DNA from: Variovorax sp. Root318D1
GTDB lineage: Bacteria; Pseudomonadota; Gammaproteobacteria; Burkholderiales; Burkholderiaceae_C
Reading direction: 5' to 3'
Assembly: GCF_001424835.1 (NCBI RefSeq)
Contig: NZ_LMCQ01000013.1
Span: 1-49,363 of the forward strand
DNA: 49,363 nucleotides
Shown: one piece after another, positions 6,913-14,130 of the stretch
Position numbering within the stretch: position 1 is the stretch's first letter
Layout of the letters: each line of letters opens with the position of its first letter
The notes under the pieces: generated by a model
Told to the model about the DNA's origin: nothing
Seen by the model: the letters and a program-made list of their open reading frames with translations, nothing else
Databases searched by the model: none
Translations under genes and position numbers: made by a program

Positions 6913-8502
6913 TCAGGCCTGCAAGAACAGCCGGTACGCAGGGTTCGCGGTTTCCTCGACGTAGGGGTAACCCAGTGTCTCGAGGAAGGCATCGAAGGCC
7001 GCCGCATCGCTCGCTGGAACCTGCAAGCCAACGAGGATCCGGCCGTAGTCGGCGCCCTGGTTGCGATAGTGAAAGAGGCTGATGTTCCAGTTGGGCCGCA
7101 TCAGGCTCAAGAACTTGAGCAGCGCGCCCGGGCGCTCCGGAAAGACGAAGCGCAAGAGCCGCTCGTCATGGGCAAGGCCCGTTCGACCGCCCACCAGATG
7201 CCGCAGGTGCTCCTTGGCGAGCTCGTCATGCGTGAGGTCGAGCGCGTCGAAGCCGTGGGCAATGAAGTTTTGCGCGATGGTGGTTGATTCGCCGCGGGTG
7301 GATGTGGTCAGGCCCACGAACACGTGCGCCTTGGCCGCATCGCTGATGCGGTAGTTGAACTCCGTCACGTTGCGCGGCGCGCCGCCGATCGAGGCGGTTT
7401 CCTTCGACTCGGTGGCCGGCATCTCTCCGACCAGTTCGCAGAAGCGCCTGAAGCTGCCGCGCTCTTCGGGAATGGTCACCGCGAACAGCGCCTCGCGTTC
7501 CTCGCCCACCTCTGCACGCTCGGCCACGAAGCGCAGCCGATCGAAATTCATGTTGGCGCCGCACAGGATGGCCGCGTAGGTTTCGCCGTGGCGACCATGC
7601 CCCGCCACATACTGCTTGATGGCGGCCACGGCAAGCGCGCCGGCCGGCTCGACGATGCTGCGGGTGTCGACGAAGACGTCCTTGATGGCCGCGCAAACCG
7701 CATCGGTATCGACCGCGATGTATTCGTCGACCAGGTTGCTGGCGATGCGGAAGGTCTCTTCGCCGACGAGCTTGACCGCCGTGCCATCTGAAAACAGCCC
7801 GACATCGGGAAGGCTCACGCGCTGGCGGGCGGCCACCGATTGCATCATTGCGTCGGAATCGTTCATCTGCACGCCGATCACCTTGATCTCCGGTCGCACC
7901 GCCTTGATGTAGTTGGCCACGCCCGAGATGAGCCCGCCACCGCCGATCGCCACGAAGACCGCGTCGAGCGGGCCCTGGTGCTGGCGCAGGATTTCCATGG
8001 CGATGGTGCCCTGGCCTGCGATCACATCGGGATCGTCGAACGGATGCACGAAGGTCAGCCCTTGCTGCGCCTGCAGCTCGAGCGCGTGAAGATAGGCATC
8101 GGAATAGCTGTCGCCATGCAGCACGACCTCGCCGCCGAAACCGCGCACCGCGTCTATCTTGAGCCTGGGCGTGGTCACTGGCATGACCACCACCGCGCGC
8201 GTACCCAGCTTGCGTGCGCCCAGCGCCACGCCTTGTGCGTGATTGCCGGCCGATGCGCAGATGACCCCACTTGCGAGCTGTTCGGGCGTGAGGTGCGCCA
8301 TCTTGTTGTAGGCACCGCGCAGCTTGAAGCTGAACACCGGTTGCTGGTCTTCGCGCTTGAGCAGCACGGTGCAGCCAAGCCTCTCGCTGAGCGCGTTGGC
8401 TTTCTCCAGCGCCGATTCGACCGCCACGTCGTAAACGCGGGCGTTCAGAATTTTTCTGAGATAGTCGGCGGGCGATAGTGCCGGAACAGGGACGTCGCGC
8501 AC
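6913..8502 (-). CDS. ilvA: Threonine ammonia-lyase, biosynthetic (IlvA)
   Basis: PLP enzyme converting L-threonine to 2-oxobutanoate and ammonia, the first step of isoleucine synthesis. The PLP-lysine motif FSFKLRGAYNKM and the phosphate-binding glycine loop IGGGGLISG are present, as are ASAGNHAQGVA and DTRSIVEPAGALA. The C-terminal third carries two ACT-like regulatory domains (VTIPEERGSFRRFCELVG; FVFPERPGALLKFLSLM), as in isoleucine-inhibited enzymes. Start uncertain: the GTG at 8502 (VRDVPVPALSPADYLRK) gives 529 aa and the same distance to the YLR motif as in E. coli (514 aa); ATGs at 8553 and 8586 would add 17-28 residues. It is head-to-head with the recombinase gene and appears monocistronic. 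Confidence 0.94.
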   Translation of the reverse strand: MRDVPVPALSPADYLRKILNARVYDVAVESALEKANALSERLGCTVLLKREDQQPVFSFKLRGAYNKMAHLTPEQLASGVICASAGNHAQGVALGARKLGTRAVVVMPVTTPRLKIDAVRGFGGEVVLHGDSYSDAYLHALELQAQQGLTFVHPFDDPDVIAGQGTIAMEILRQHQGPLDAVFVAIGGGGLISGVANYIKAVRPEIKVIGVQMNDSDAMMQSVAARQRVSLPDVGLFSDGTAVKLVGEETFRIASNLVDEYIAVDTDAVCAAIKDVFVDTRSIVEPAGALAVAAIKQYVAGHGRHGETYAAILCGANMNFDRLRFVAERAEVGEEREALFAVTIPEERGSFRRFCELVGEMPATESKETASIGGAPRNVTEFNYRISDAAKAHVFVGLTTSTRGESTTIAQNFIAHGFDALDLTHDELAKEHLRHLVGGRTGLAHDERLLRFVFPERPGALLKFLSLMRPNWNISLFHYRNQGADYGRILVGLQVPASDAAAFDAFLETLGYPYVEETANPAYRLFLQA

Positions 8503-8576
8503 GGTTTTTTCCAAGGGGAGTTTCAATTGATAAATGACGATGATAAGAGGCATCGGGATTGCATACGGGCCATGAC

Positions 8577-9707
8577 ATGGACACAAATGTCATAAACCTC
8601 ATCCTGAGAGCCCCAGCGGCGAACGATTCCGGTTTTTCTGAGCGCGCCTATCCCGCGATCCATCCGTCCGCCAGTCAGTTAACAAATGAGCAAAATTTGT
8701 TATCAGTTTCTGTCAGCGACCTTTCCAAAGGACTGATGCAGGCAGAAGCGGCGCGCGTACAGCGCGGCGAAATTGGGCGACCCACCTGGCAGGTGATGGG
8801 CAACAGGTTGCGAGCCCATGTCGTCCCTTTGCTGGGTGCCGTTCAAGCACAGGCGTTTGCCACCGCCGATGCGCAACGCCTGATTGACCATCTTGGAGAG
8901 CAGGGCTTCACCAGCACGACGATCGCGCAATACCTTGTATTGCTGCGAAAGGTGGTGACGCATGGCGTCAACATTGGTGTGCTTCGCAATGCGCCGGCGT
9001 TTCCGAAGGTCAAGGTGCGAAGCCAGCCACGCGGCAGCTTCAGCGTTGCGGAGTACCGGGCGGTCGTGGCAGCTGCGCGCAGATTGCGCGGACAGTCGCA
9101 CCCGGTGCTCGACCAGCTGGCAACCGGCGAGCGCTTCTGGATTGCGCGCGAGTTGCTCGTCATGCCGGAGGAACTGCCCTGGTTGATCCGCTGGATGGTG
9201 AACACCTTTGTTCGTCCGAGCGATATCAAGCTCATGAAGCACAAGCACATAGAAATCGTGCGCGGCAAGCACGTCTATCTGCGAATGAACTTGCCCGAAA
9301 CCAAGCGTCACAGCCAGCCCATCGTGAGCTTGCGTCCTGCTGTGCGGGTCTATGAATGCTTGCTCGATCGTCGTCGCGAGCAAGGCTCTGGCGGGCCAGA
9401 AGACTACATCTTCATGCCGCAATTGAAGAACCGCGAGCACGCGCTTGCAGTGCTCAACTTTCTTTTCCATTGGGCGCTCGAGGTGACGGCGCTCGAGAAA
9501 GGTCCGCTCGGTCAATCGAGAACGCTCTATTGCCTGCGCCACACCGCAATCACGTTGCGGCTGCTGTATGGCCAGGGCATCGACATGCTGACCTTGGCGC
9601 GCAATGCGCGCACCAGCGTGAACATGGTCGAACGGTTCTATGCGTCGGTTTTGAACGGTGAAATGAACGTGGGCCTGCTGCAAAGCAGGCGTGGCCGCGC
9701 CAGTTGA
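8577..9707 (+). CDS. Tyrosine recombinase / phage integrase family protein (lone)
   Basis: 376-residue site-specific recombinase. The N-terminal half has a SAM-like core-binding region (about 60-140: LRAHVVPLLGAVQAQAFATA, TIAQYLVLLRKVVTHGVNIG). The catalytic half shows the first Arg in VNTFVRPSDIKLMKHKHI, a beta-hairpin Lys in PETKRHSQP, the second Arg box YCLRHTAITLRLLYG, and the nucleophile Tyr in MVERFYASVLNGEMNVG. In the second box the usual first His is Tyr (YCLR), and the His/Trp before the nucleophile is not evident (LARNARTSVNM); both deviations occur in chromosomal members of this family. No phage genes, tRNA or att repeats are visible nearby. ATG 8577 was chosen; a TTG at 8559 is in frame. 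Target site unknown. Confidence 0.8.
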   Translation: MDTNVINLILRAPAANDSGFSERAYPAIHPSASQLTNEQNLLSVSVSDLSKGLMQAEAARVQRGEIGRPTWQVMGNRLRAHVVPLLGAVQAQAFATADAQRLIDHLGEQGFTSTTIAQYLVLLRKVVTHGVNIGVLRNAPAFPKVKVRSQPRGSFSVAEYRAVVAAARRLRGQSHPVLDQLATGERFWIARELLVMPEELPWLIRWMVNTFVRPSDIKLMKHKHIEIVRGKHVYLRMNLPETKRHSQPIVSLRPAVRVYECLLDRRREQGSGGPEDYIFMPQLKNREHALAVLNFLFHWALEVTALEKGPLGQSRTLYCLRHTAITLRLLYGQGIDMLTLARNARTSVNMVERFYASVLNGEMNVGLLQSRRGRAS

Positions 9708-9715
9708 ACAAAGCC

Positions 9716-9746
9716 AAAAAGCCGCCCGGCTTGCGCTGGGCGGCTT
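9716..9746. terminator. Bidirectional intrinsic terminator between recombinase and porin
   Basis: Stem AGCCGCCC (9720-9727) / GGGCGGCT (9738-9745) with a 10-nt loop. An A-run at 9716-9720 gives a U-tract on the minus strand, so it best terminates the minus-strand porin; it can also end the plus-strand recombinase transcript. Confidence 0.8.
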
Positions 9747-9802
9747 GACACTGAATCGACTCGAACTGGCTGGAGCCAGCATCGGATCAGACCCGTGATC
9801 GA

Positions 9803-11088
9803 TCAGAACGCGTGGCGGATGCCGAAGTCGTAGCCGGTCGAGTTCTTCGGGGTGAAGACGTTCGCGGCGTTGTTGGCGTACGGTTGATTGCCCACGGACA
9901 GCGCTGCACCGTTCTTGTTGCTCACGCGAGCGATCGTTGCGTACAGAGCCGTGCGCTTCGACAGGTTGTGAACGTAGCCGAGAGCCAGCTTGTTGGCCTT
10001 CGGGTTGTTGTTCTGGTCGTTGAAGAACAGGTCGTCGGTGGTGTTGCCCGTCTTGTACTTCACGGCCGAATAGGAAGCGCGGATCAAGCCGGCACCCACG
10101 GGGACCGTCACGCCCAGCAACCAACCGTTGAGCTTCGTGGATGGCACGGAAGCCGGCTGCGCCACAAAGTTGCCGTCGATGTTGGTCTTCAGCTTGGCCT
10201 GCGACAGTTCGCTGAAGAGTTTGACGGGACCGAAGTCATAGGAAACGCCAAAGTTCAGCGTGTTCACGTTGCCGGTCGTGCCAGCGTAGAAGTCGTCCGC
10301 GACAGTGCTTCGACCATAGGCCAGTGCAATGTCGAGCGGGCCATTAGCGTAGCCGAAGCGGCCACCGACATAGCGACCGGCACGCGAATTGTTCGCGACG
10401 TTAGGCGTAGCGAGGCCCGGATCGTAGTTGGTCTTCTCGTGGAACGCGTACATCAGTTGGCCATAGAAGCCACCGAGGTTCGGCGGCAGGAAGTAGCCAA
10501 TCGAGTTGCTGGAGCGCGTGGAGTTGAGGTTGCCACCGAAACCGCCCGCGCCGCCCGTGGGGTTGAAGCCATTGGCCGTGGAGATCAGGTTGGTGCCAAC
10601 GCCATTGGTGCCGAACGGATCGAACACGGTGTCGTTCCAGAAGCTGGGGGTGTAGTCGCGGCCAAGGCGAACTTCACCGAAACCACCCGACAGGCTCACG
10701 GTCGAACGGCGAGCGAAGGTCGAAACGCCGGTGGCGCCGTCGTCATTGGTGATTGGCGCTTCGAGCCAGAAGCTGGCTGCCAGGCCGCCGCCGAGGTCTT
10801 CGGTGCCGCGGAAGCCCAGGCGGCTGGAGTTGTAGCCCGAATTGGCCAAAACGGTCTTGCTGGTCTTGACGCTGCCCTGGTTCACATAGAACGGGTTGTA
10901 GACGGGAACACCGAAAGCGTTGTACGACACGCCGTTGTTCAGGTCACGCGATGTGGACGAGTAATGGCTGATCGACGCGTCGACCACACCGAAGAGCGTG
11001 ACGGACGACTGAGCCGAGGCAACACCGGCGACAGCCAGGGCAGCCAGAGCAACTGCCCTTCCGCCACAAAAACTAGAGTGGATTCCAT
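9803..11088 (-). pseudogene. Gram-negative porin, full body but start lost (silent or broken copy)
   Basis: The body encodes a complete Burkholderiales 16-strand porin: signal-peptide core ALAALAVAGVASAQ, first strand SSVTLFGVVDASISHYSS, later FRGTEDLGGGLAASFWLEAP and LSKRTALYATIARVSNKNGA, ending in the outer-membrane signal GYDFGIRHAF with terminal Phe. There is no internal stop. The 5' end is broken. In the porin frame there is no ATG, GTG or TTG between the signal peptide core and an upstream terminator at 11121-11146. The ATG at 11088 (MESTLV...) aligns with the start of the second porin (MKKSLV...) but is out of frame; removing 20 nt between CTCTAGTT and GTTGCTC would restore a 421-codon frame. 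No ribosome site or promoter lies between terminator and body. Alternatively it is a recombination reservoir for the second porin. Confidence 0.7.
10967..11054 (-). repeat. Inverted repeat arm A (porin signal-peptide segment)
   Basis: This 88-bp segment, read on the minus strand, matches 12707-12794 on the plus strand at 87 of 88 positions, with a perfect run of 63 bp. It covers the signal peptide and first beta strand of both porins. Identity falls sharply just outside, for instance in the following loop codons, so the match is higher than needed for protein conservation. A second such patch pairs 9909-9970 with 13776-13837 (62 bp perfect). Confidence 0.85.
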
Positions 11089-11113
11089 CCTCGACGGATC
11101 GGCGGCGCCGGAA

Positions 11114-11205
11114 AGAAAAAAGCCCCGAGCTTTGCAGCTCGGGGCTAAATCCACCAATTGGAAGGGTGGAGGAGACAACCGGTGCGCACAGGTTCGTGCG
11201 CGATG
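11114..11205 (-). ncRNA. Candidate small RNA with anti-Shine-Dalgarno tract, upstream of the broken porin
   Basis: A self-contained minus-strand transcription unit of about 92 nt: a sigma70-like promoter (see 11212-11242), a first hairpin GCGCAC-GAACCT-GTGCGC (11184-11201), a C/U-rich stretch containing CUCCUCC (complement of 11168-11174), and a strong rho-independent terminator with stem AGCCCCGAGC/GCTCGGGGCT (11121-11146, loop of 6) followed by a U-rich tail. No credible start codon with ribosome site lies inside. This arrangement is what is expected of an Hfq-type riboregulator. The rc of its C/U tract (GGAGGAGACAAC) resembles the ribosome site region of the second porin (GGAGAAAC) with one bulge. 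It could instead be an attenuated leader of the porin. Confidence 0.55.
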
Positions 11206-11211
11206 AAATAA

Positions 11212-11242
11212 AGTATATCGACTGTTTGTTGCGTTGCAACAA
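11212..11242 (-). promoter_or_regulatory. Promoter with overlapping inverted repeat
   Basis: On the minus strand TTGCAA (11239-11234), 16-nt spacer, TATACT (11217-11212): a good sigma70 match that would start transcription near 11205. The -35 box lies in a perfect inverted repeat TTGTTGC-GTT-GCAACAA (11226-11242), a plausible operator. A related repeat occurs upstream of the second porin (12498-12513). Confidence 0.6.
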
Positions 11243-11319
11243 GCAAGTGACGCTTTTCCCACACACAAGTTGATTTCAGCGACTTTTTTTGCTGAATACC
11301 CTGATTGGACCTGACGAAG

Positions 11320-11769
11320 ATGGAATGCACAGTAACTTGGACGGGGGACGCCGGCACCCGTTCGGCCATGGGTTTTGTGGCTGAAACCGGCAGCGGCCAT
11401 GTCCTGACCATGGACGGCGCGCCGGACGCCGCAAAGCCCGAAAACGGCGGCCAGAACCTGGCTGCCCGCCCCATGGAAACCGTGCTCGCCGGAACCGGCG
11501 GCTGTACGGCCTATGACGTGGTCCTGATATTGAAGCGCGGCAGGCACCGCGTAGAGCGCTGCAGCGTCAAACTGACCAGTGAGCGCGCAGAAAAGGACCC
11601 TAAGGTCTTCACGAAGATCCACATGCACTTCACCGTGGCAGGCAAGGGAATTCCGGTGGCGGCCGTCGAGCGTGCCGTCGCCCTGAGCCATGAAACCTAT
11701 TGCTCGGCCAGCATCATGCTCGCGAAGACGGCGGAGATCACCACCAGCTTTGATCTGATCGAAACCTGA
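11320..11769 (+). CDS. osmC: OsmC/Ohr family peroxiredoxin-like protein
   Basis: 149-residue OsmC-type thiol peroxidase, cytoplasmic, reducing organic hydroperoxides through a Cys pair. The two family cysteines are visible: C62 in LAGTGGCTAYDVVLIL and C128 in HETYCSASIMLAKTAEI; the conserved Arg/Glu pair precedes the first (AARPMETVLA). Start ATG 11320 preferred (MECTVTWTGD); a TTG at 11305 is in frame. The short 'YhfA-like' form (about 140-150 aa) fits better than Ohr, so the substrate is uncertain. It is divergent from the small-RNA unit and convergent with coq7 (13 nt between stops). Confidence 0.88.
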   Translation: MECTVTWTGDAGTRSAMGFVAETGSGHVLTMDGAPDAAKPENGGQNLAARPMETVLAGTGGCTAYDVVLILKRGRHRVERCSVKLTSERAEKDPKVFTKIHMHFTVAGKGIPVAAVERAVALSHETYCSASIMLAKTAEITTSFDLIET

Positions 11770-11782
11770 ACCCAGAAGGCTT

Positions 11783-12412
11783 TCAGATCCGGTGCGCCAG
11801 GGTGGTCATCACCCGGGCGGCGAACCGCATCAGAGCCTTGGCTGGAGCCGGCAACTCCGCGGCCCCGCCATCGATCGCCTGGGCGGCATGCCGCGCTTCA
11901 TCGACCTTCATTTGCTCAACCACCGCCCTTGAGGCGATGTCGGCAGCCGGTAGCCGGCCCAAATGGCTGTCCAGGTGGGCTTCCACCTGGCGCTCCGTTT
12001 CCGCGACGAAGCCCAGGCTGAGCGGATCGCCCAGCCGTCCGGCAACCAGCCCCAGCCCGAAGGCGCCTGCATACCAGAGCGGGTTCAAAACCGAGGGGCG
12101 GGCGCCGAGATCATCCAATCGCTGGCGGGTCCAGGCGAGGTGATCTGTTTCCTCGTGTGAGGCTTCGAGCAGGCGCTTCCGGAGAAGGGGGTCGCGCGCT
12201 ACCGCCGCCTGCGCGGTGTAAAGCGCCTGGGCGCACACCTCGCCCACGTGGTTCACCCGCATCAGTGCGCCGGCCTCGCGCCGTTCCGAGTCGGTCATTT
12301 CACCGGGCGCTTGAAGCGGGGCAGGCATGGCACGCGTGGCATGCGGTCGAGCAAAAAGGGTGCGCAATGCCGCATCCGCCGCGGTCAAGACGGGATCGAG
12401 CGAAGAAGTCAT
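11783..12412 (-). CDS. coq7: Coq7-type demethoxyubiquinone hydroxylase
   Basis: 209-residue di-iron monooxygenase for the C6 hydroxylation step of ubiquinone synthesis, membrane-associated; in many betaproteobacteria it replaces UbiF. The carboxylate/histidine ligands of the four-helix bundle are all visible: [16 protein letters not shown] (E with H), [13 protein letters not shown] (EExxH), [16 protein letters not shown] (E), [16 protein letters not shown] (ExxH). A Leu/Gly-rich interfacial segment ([16 protein letters not shown]) lies between helices. Start ATG 12412. Its upstream region (12413-12692) is shared with the divergent porin. Confidence 0.95.
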   Translation of the reverse strand: MTSSLDPVLTAADAALRTLFARPHATRAMPAPLQAPGEMTDSERREAGALMRVNHVGEVCAQALYTAQAAVARDPLLRKRLLEASHEETDHLAWTRQRLDDLGARPSVLNPLWYAGAFGLGLVAGRLGDPLSLGFVAETERQVEAHLDSHLGRLPAADIASRAVVEQMKVDEARHAAQAIDGGAAELPAPAKALMRFAARVMTTLAHRI

Positions 12413-12497
12413 GCCTCTATTTGAACTTATGGTGAAAAGACCAGGCGAAACACTTGCTTCATTTCACATCGTGGTTCGTGACGCAGTCCAAGCCTTT

Positions 12498-12513
12498 GTT
12501 GCAGGACTGCAAC
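12498..12513. promoter_or_regulatory. Inverted repeat in the coq7-porin intergenic region
   Basis: GTTGCA-GGAC-TGCAAC in the 280-bp region between coq7 and the expressed porin, similar to the repeat over the small-RNA promoter. The rest of 12413-12692 holds no gene; a short palindrome GCACT-A-AGTGC occurs near 12626. I cannot place the porin -10/-35 with confidence. Confidence 0.4.
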
Positions 12514-12692
12514 GAAACGCACGGGCCACCCGACTTTTCGGGCGATTTGTTTTGCCCTGCCGCAGCGGCTCTGGTGCAATAGCATCAACTTCCCAAAAGG
12601 AGGTTGGCCCGGGGTCCGGTGGGAGCACTAAGTGCCAGTCACAGTGAGCCCTTCGCACCGGAGCCCTATGTTTAACCTTGGAGAAACTTGCA

Positions 12693-13937
12693 ATGAAAAA
12701 ATCTCTAGTTGCTCTGGCTGCCCTGGCTGTTGCCGGTGTTGCCTCGGCTCAGTCGTCCGTCACGCTCTTCGGTGTGGTCGACGCGTCGATCAGCGGCTAC
12801 TCGAGCACCTCGCGTGACCTGAACGGTGCCACGCTCCTGAACCCGTTCTACCTGAACCAAGGTTCGGTCAAGACGAGCCGTCGTGAACTGGCGAACTCGG
12901 GCTACAACTCCAGCCGTATCGGCTTCCGTGGTACGGAAGACCTCGGCGGTGGCCTGGCTGCCAGCTTCTGGCTCGAAGCCCCGATCTCCAACGACGACGG
13001 CCAGCAAGGTATCGCGACGTTCGCTCGTCGTTCGACCGTGAGCCTGTCGGGTGGTTTCGGTGAAGTCCGCCTCGGCCGTGACTACACCCCGACCTTCTGG
13101 AACGACACCGTGTTCGATCCGTTCGGCACCAACGGCGTTGGTACCAACCTGATCTCGACGGCGAACACCGCCTTCGGCAACTTCCTGACCCCGGCTGCTT
13201 CGACCGCTCCGTTCACCAACGTTGCCAACAGCAACTACGTGCGCTCCAGCAACAGCATCGGCTACTTCCTGCCGCCGAACCTGGGTGGTTTCTACGGCCA
13301 ACTCCAGTACGCCTTCAGCGAGAAGACCAAGTACGATCCGGGCACCGCTACGCCTAACGTCGCGAACAACTCGCGCGCTGGCCGTTACATCGGTGGCCGT
13401 TTCGGCTACGCAAACGGTCCTCTGGACGTTGCAGTTGCCTATGGCAGCAGCACGATCGGCGACCAGTTCTACGTCGGCACGACCACCAAGGTCAACACCC
13501 TGAACCTCGGCGCTTCGTATGACTTCGGTCCCGTGAAGCTCTTCGGTGAAGTGTCGCGCGCCAAGAACAAGATGGACTTCGAAGTTGAGCCGTTCGCTGG
13601 CGGCCGTCCTGACGTCGACCTGACCGGCTACCTCCTGGGTGTGACCGTTCCCGTCGGTGCTGGCCTGATCCGCGCTTCGTACTCGCGCGTCAAGACCGAC
13701 TTCAACGCTCCTGAAGTGCTGTTCGCACCTTCCGTTGCTGACCCGAAGGCTAGCAAGCTGGCTCTGGGCTACGTGCACAACCTGTCGAAGCGCACGGCTC
13801 TGTACGCAACGATCGCTCGCGTGAGCAACAAGAACGGCGCAGCCTACACTGTTGGCGGCCCGGCCTTCATCAGCAACAGCGTCTTCACCCCGAAGAACTC
13901 GACCGGCTACGACTTCGGTATCCGTCACGCTTTCTAA
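12693..13937 (+). CDS. Gram-negative trimeric porin, highly expressed type
   Basis: 414-residue general-diffusion outer-membrane porin. ATG 12693 follows TTGGAGAAA and opens a normal signal peptide MKKSLVALAALAVAGVASAQ, cleaved after the AQ. The mature part starts SSVTLFGVVDASISGYSS, has the L3-type region (STFARRSTVSLSGGFGEVRL equivalent; here IATFARRSTVSLSGGFGEVR), and ends GYDFGIRHAF with the C-terminal Phe needed for Bam recognition. Codon use leans to CGT for Arg and GGT for Gly, unlike the neighbours, as in very highly expressed genes. It ends in a strong terminator. The paralogue at 9803 lies in inverted orientation. Confidence 0.95.
   Translation: MKKSLVALAALAVAGVASAQSSVTLFGVVDASISGYSSTSRDLNGATLLNPFYLNQGSVKTSRRELANSGYNSSRIGFRGTEDLGGGLAASFWLEAPISNDDGQQGIATFARRSTVSLSGGFGEVRLGRDYTPTFWNDTVFDPFGTNGVGTNLISTANTAFGNFLTPAASTAPFTNVANSNYVRSSNSIGYFLPPNLGGFYGQLQYAFSEKTKYDPGTATPNVANNSRAGRYIGGRFGYANGPLDVAVAYGSSTIGDQFYVGTTTKVNTLNLGASYDFGPVKLFGEVSRAKNKMDFEVEPFAGGRPDVDLTGYLLGVTVPVGAGLIRASYSRVKTDFNAPEVLFAPSVADPKASKLALGYVHNLSKRTALYATIARVSNKNGAAYTVGGPAFISNSVFTPKNSTGYDFGIRHAF
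12707..12794 (+). repeat. Inverted repeat arm B (porin signal-peptide segment)
   Basis: Partner of 10967-11054 on the opposite strand: 88 bp with a single mismatch. Recombination between the arms would invert the 1.65-kb segment carrying osmC and coq7 and exchange the 5' ends of the two porins. Confidence 0.85.
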
Positions 13938-13975
13938 TTTGAGGCTGGCTTAAGCCAGCTTTGAATCGAAAGACT

Positions 13976-14010
13976 AAAAAGCCACTCGACGAAAGTCGAG
14001 TGGCTTTTTT
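13976..14010 (+). terminator. Strong intrinsic terminator of the porin
   Basis: A 15-bp stem, AAAAAGCCACTCGAC (13976-13990) with GTCGAGTGGCTTTTT (13995-14009), around a GAAA tetraloop. The flanking A and T runs make it usable in both directions. A perfect 16-bp palindrome (GCTGGCTT/AAGCCAGC, 13944-13959) sits between the stop codon and this hairpin. Confidence 0.92.
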
Positions 14011-14130
14011 ATTTGGGGTTCGCTGGTGCATCGGCTCTGGCAATGCGCACCATCGGCGTGCACCCCCGGGGAACCCCCGTGCGGGCACGCACCTTGCACT
14101 GCTAGCATGCCGGTTCACTCTGTTTGTTGA

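Noticed and set aside
9803..11266. Reading the left porin from the ATG at 11266 as a 487-residue protein
   Set aside because: The extra ~70 residues translate through a strong terminator hairpin and the small-RNA unit, have no signal-peptide character and no homology to porins.
10939..11691. 250-codon minus-strand frame over osmC and the porin 5' end
   Set aside because: It is the antisense of osmC joined to an out-of-frame reading of the porin signal peptide; no domain or ribosome site.
12705..13928. 407-codon antisense frame inside the expressed porin
   Set aside because: Typical high-GC antisense shadow; no start context and repetitive composition; the plus-strand porin is certain.
13941..13960. 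Palindrome after the porin as a second terminator
   Set aside because: Perfect dyad but without a T-run; the real terminator is 13976-14010.
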